Below, one piece after another: positions 6,897 to 7,833 of a stretch of 7,833 bases of DNA; position 1 is the stretch's first letter; each line of letters opens with the position of its first letter. The stretch is taken from the NCBI GenBank assembly GCA_947445495.1, contig CANFEI010000039.1, positions 1 through 7,833 on the forward strand, written 5' to 3'. Position numbers and translations under genes: made by a program. The notes under the pieces were generated by a model. The model worked only from the letters and a program-made list of their open reading frames with translations, did not search any database and had not been told where the DNA came from. Source of the stretch: Alcaligenaceae bacterium (GTDB lineage: Bacteria > Pseudomonadota > Gammaproteobacteria > Burkholderiales > Burkholderiaceae).

Positions 6897-6925
6897 GCCG
6901 TTTGAGCGCAGCAGTCTCACACGGC
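6897..6925. repeat. Imperfect inverted repeat in the convergent gap
   Basis: GCCGTTTGAG at 6897-6906 pairs with CTCACACGGC at 6916-6925 at nine of ten positions, around a nine-base loop. It sits between the symporter stop and its terminator, so it would fold in the symporter's 3' untranslated RNA. It could protect the RNA end or assist termination; this is a structural observation without known function. Confidence 0.5.
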
Positions 6926-6947
6926 GGGGAAAATATTTGTCTGCGTG

Positions 6948-7833
6948 TTAAGCGCGCAGTGTTGGGTAGCGTACGTGGTCGACTAGGTCTTGGATTTCCT
7001 TGCGTGGAGCGGGTGTGAGCAAGCTCACACCAATAATCAGCGCAAAGCCAAGTGGCACACCGAACACGCCTGCAGAGATTGGCAAAATTCCATACCAGAG
7101 TTCGATTGGCGAAGTCACACCGAATACACTACGCAGCCAAGGTTGAGTCGTCACCATGTAATAGAAGGTGATGCCCAGACCACCGATCATTCCGGCAACT
7201 GCACCGTACTTATTCGCCCGTTTCCAGAAAATACCAAGCGTCAAGGCGGGGAAGAATGCAGCGGCCGCAAAAGAGAACGCCGCTGAGACCAAGAACAAGA
7301 TATCAGCAGGTTTCTGAGCAGCGACGTATGCAGCAGCCAGTGCGACCACAAGCAGAAGTACTTTAGAGATCATTACGCGACGCTCTGTTGGCGCGTTAGG
7401 ATTGATCATCTTGTAGTACAGATCGTGTGAGAGCGCGTTGGCAATGGTCAGAAGCAGACCATCTGCAGTTGACAGTGCTGCAGCCAAACCGCCAGCCGCA
7501 ACCATGCCCGAAATTACGTACGGTAGACCGCCGATTTCAGGTGTTGCCAACACGATGATGTCACCACCAATCCGCATTTCACCAAGCTGCAAGATACCGT
7601 CTTTGTTGATATCAACCACAGACAGCAAGCCAGGATCTACGGTACTCCACTGCGAAATCCAAGCGGGTAGTTTGTCAAATGGCGTGCCGACGAGAACGTG
7701 GAACACTTCGTACTTGACAAGAACTGCCAGCGCTGGCGCCGTGAAGTACAGCAAGAAGATGAAGAAGAGCGACCAAGTCACCGATTCACGTGCTTGTTTG
7801 ACTGACGGTGTCGTGTAATAACGCATCAGAATA
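6948..7833 (-). CDS. Sodium:solute symporter (SSS family, acetate-permease-like, VC_2705 type), 5' end cut by window edge
   Basis: The - strand frame stays open to the right edge. The residues before the first internal ATG (7824-7826) read Ile-Leu, continuous with ILMRYYTTPSV as in cation acetate symporters, so the N-terminal half lies outside the window. About 294 residues remain. They include about six membrane segments (numbered from that Met: roughly 17-38, 88-118, 153-171, 175-200, 207-226, 245-271) and the family motif LSTADGLLLTIANALSHDLY (118-137), whose Ser/Thr belong to the region forming the Na2 sodium site in LeuT-fold carriers. Substrate is probably acetate or another short carboxylate, by family. 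A loop before that motif contains an EF-hand-like sequence (residues 72-83). The gene is convergent with the lipid operon, has its own terminator, and looks functionally unrelated to it. Confidence 0.92.
   Translation of the reverse strand, partial: ILMRYYTTPSVKQARESVTWSLFFIFLLYFTAPALAVLVKYEVFHVLVGTPFDKLPAWISQWSTVDPGLLSVVDINKDGILQLGEMRIGGDIIVLATPEIGGLPYVISGMVAAGGLAAALSTADGLLLTIANALSHDLYYKMINPNAPTERRVMISKVLLLVVALAAAYVAAQKPADILFLVSAAFSFAAAAFFPALTLGIFWKRANKYGAVAGMIGGLGITFYYMVTTQPWLRSVFGVTSPIELWYGILPISAGVFGVPLGFALIIGVSLLTPAPRKEIQDLVDHVRYPTLRA

Noticed and set aside
6990..7286. + strand open frame opposite the symporter
   Set aside because: Its translation has no family-like pattern, while the - strand frame encodes clear membrane helices and symporter motifs.
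7824..7826. ATG as the true start of the symporter
   Set aside because: The frame continues to the window edge, the family needs several more N-terminal helices, and the residues just before this Met match the family.

Overview
This 7.8 kb window carries a tight eight-gene cluster on the + strand (the first gene is cut by the left edge). It faces a separate sodium:solute symporter gene on the - strand, which is cut by the right edge. Gene families, mid-range base composition and gene order suggest a gammaproteobacterium, plausibly aquatic or marine. That is an inference from gene content, as the window has no taxonomic marker.

Positions 2-3274 hold the lipid-modifying core: an FAD-dependent amine-oxidase-like protein, a DUF1365 protein and a SAM-dependent cyclopropane-fatty-acid-synthase (CFA) family methyltransferase. 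This trio recurs in many proteobacteria. In alphaproteobacteria related genes belong to the SigE-ChrR (singlet oxygen) regulon and to furan/methyl-branched fatty acid synthesis. No sigma factor or ChrR gene is visible here. The methyltransferase keeps its SAM site but appears to lack two of the five bicarbonate-site residues of E. coli CFA synthase, so its product may not be a cyclopropane.

Positions 3253-5575 hold envelope genes: a secreted chalcone-isomerase-like protein, a MelB/GPH-type 12-helix transporter and a DUF3833 lipoprotein. The transporter keeps the MelB cation-site aspartates but has lost the sugar-site aspartates, so a lipid-type substrate is worth testing. Positions 5587-6824 hold a short-chain dehydrogenase and a small NTF2/SnoaL-fold protein.

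The eight genes overlap by 1-22 bases or lie within 11 bases of one another, so they look like one transcript whose promoter is left of the window. A working model is that the core trio alters unsaturated acyl chains of membrane phospholipids, the SDR and NTF2-like proteins process an intermediate, and the secreted protein, lipoprotein and transporter handle the product in the envelope.

The 123-base gap at 6825-6947 has a clear intrinsic terminator serving only the - strand symporter, plus one imperfect inverted repeat. No + strand terminator was found. No tRNA, rRNA, CRISPR, insertion sequence or obvious pseudogene was seen.
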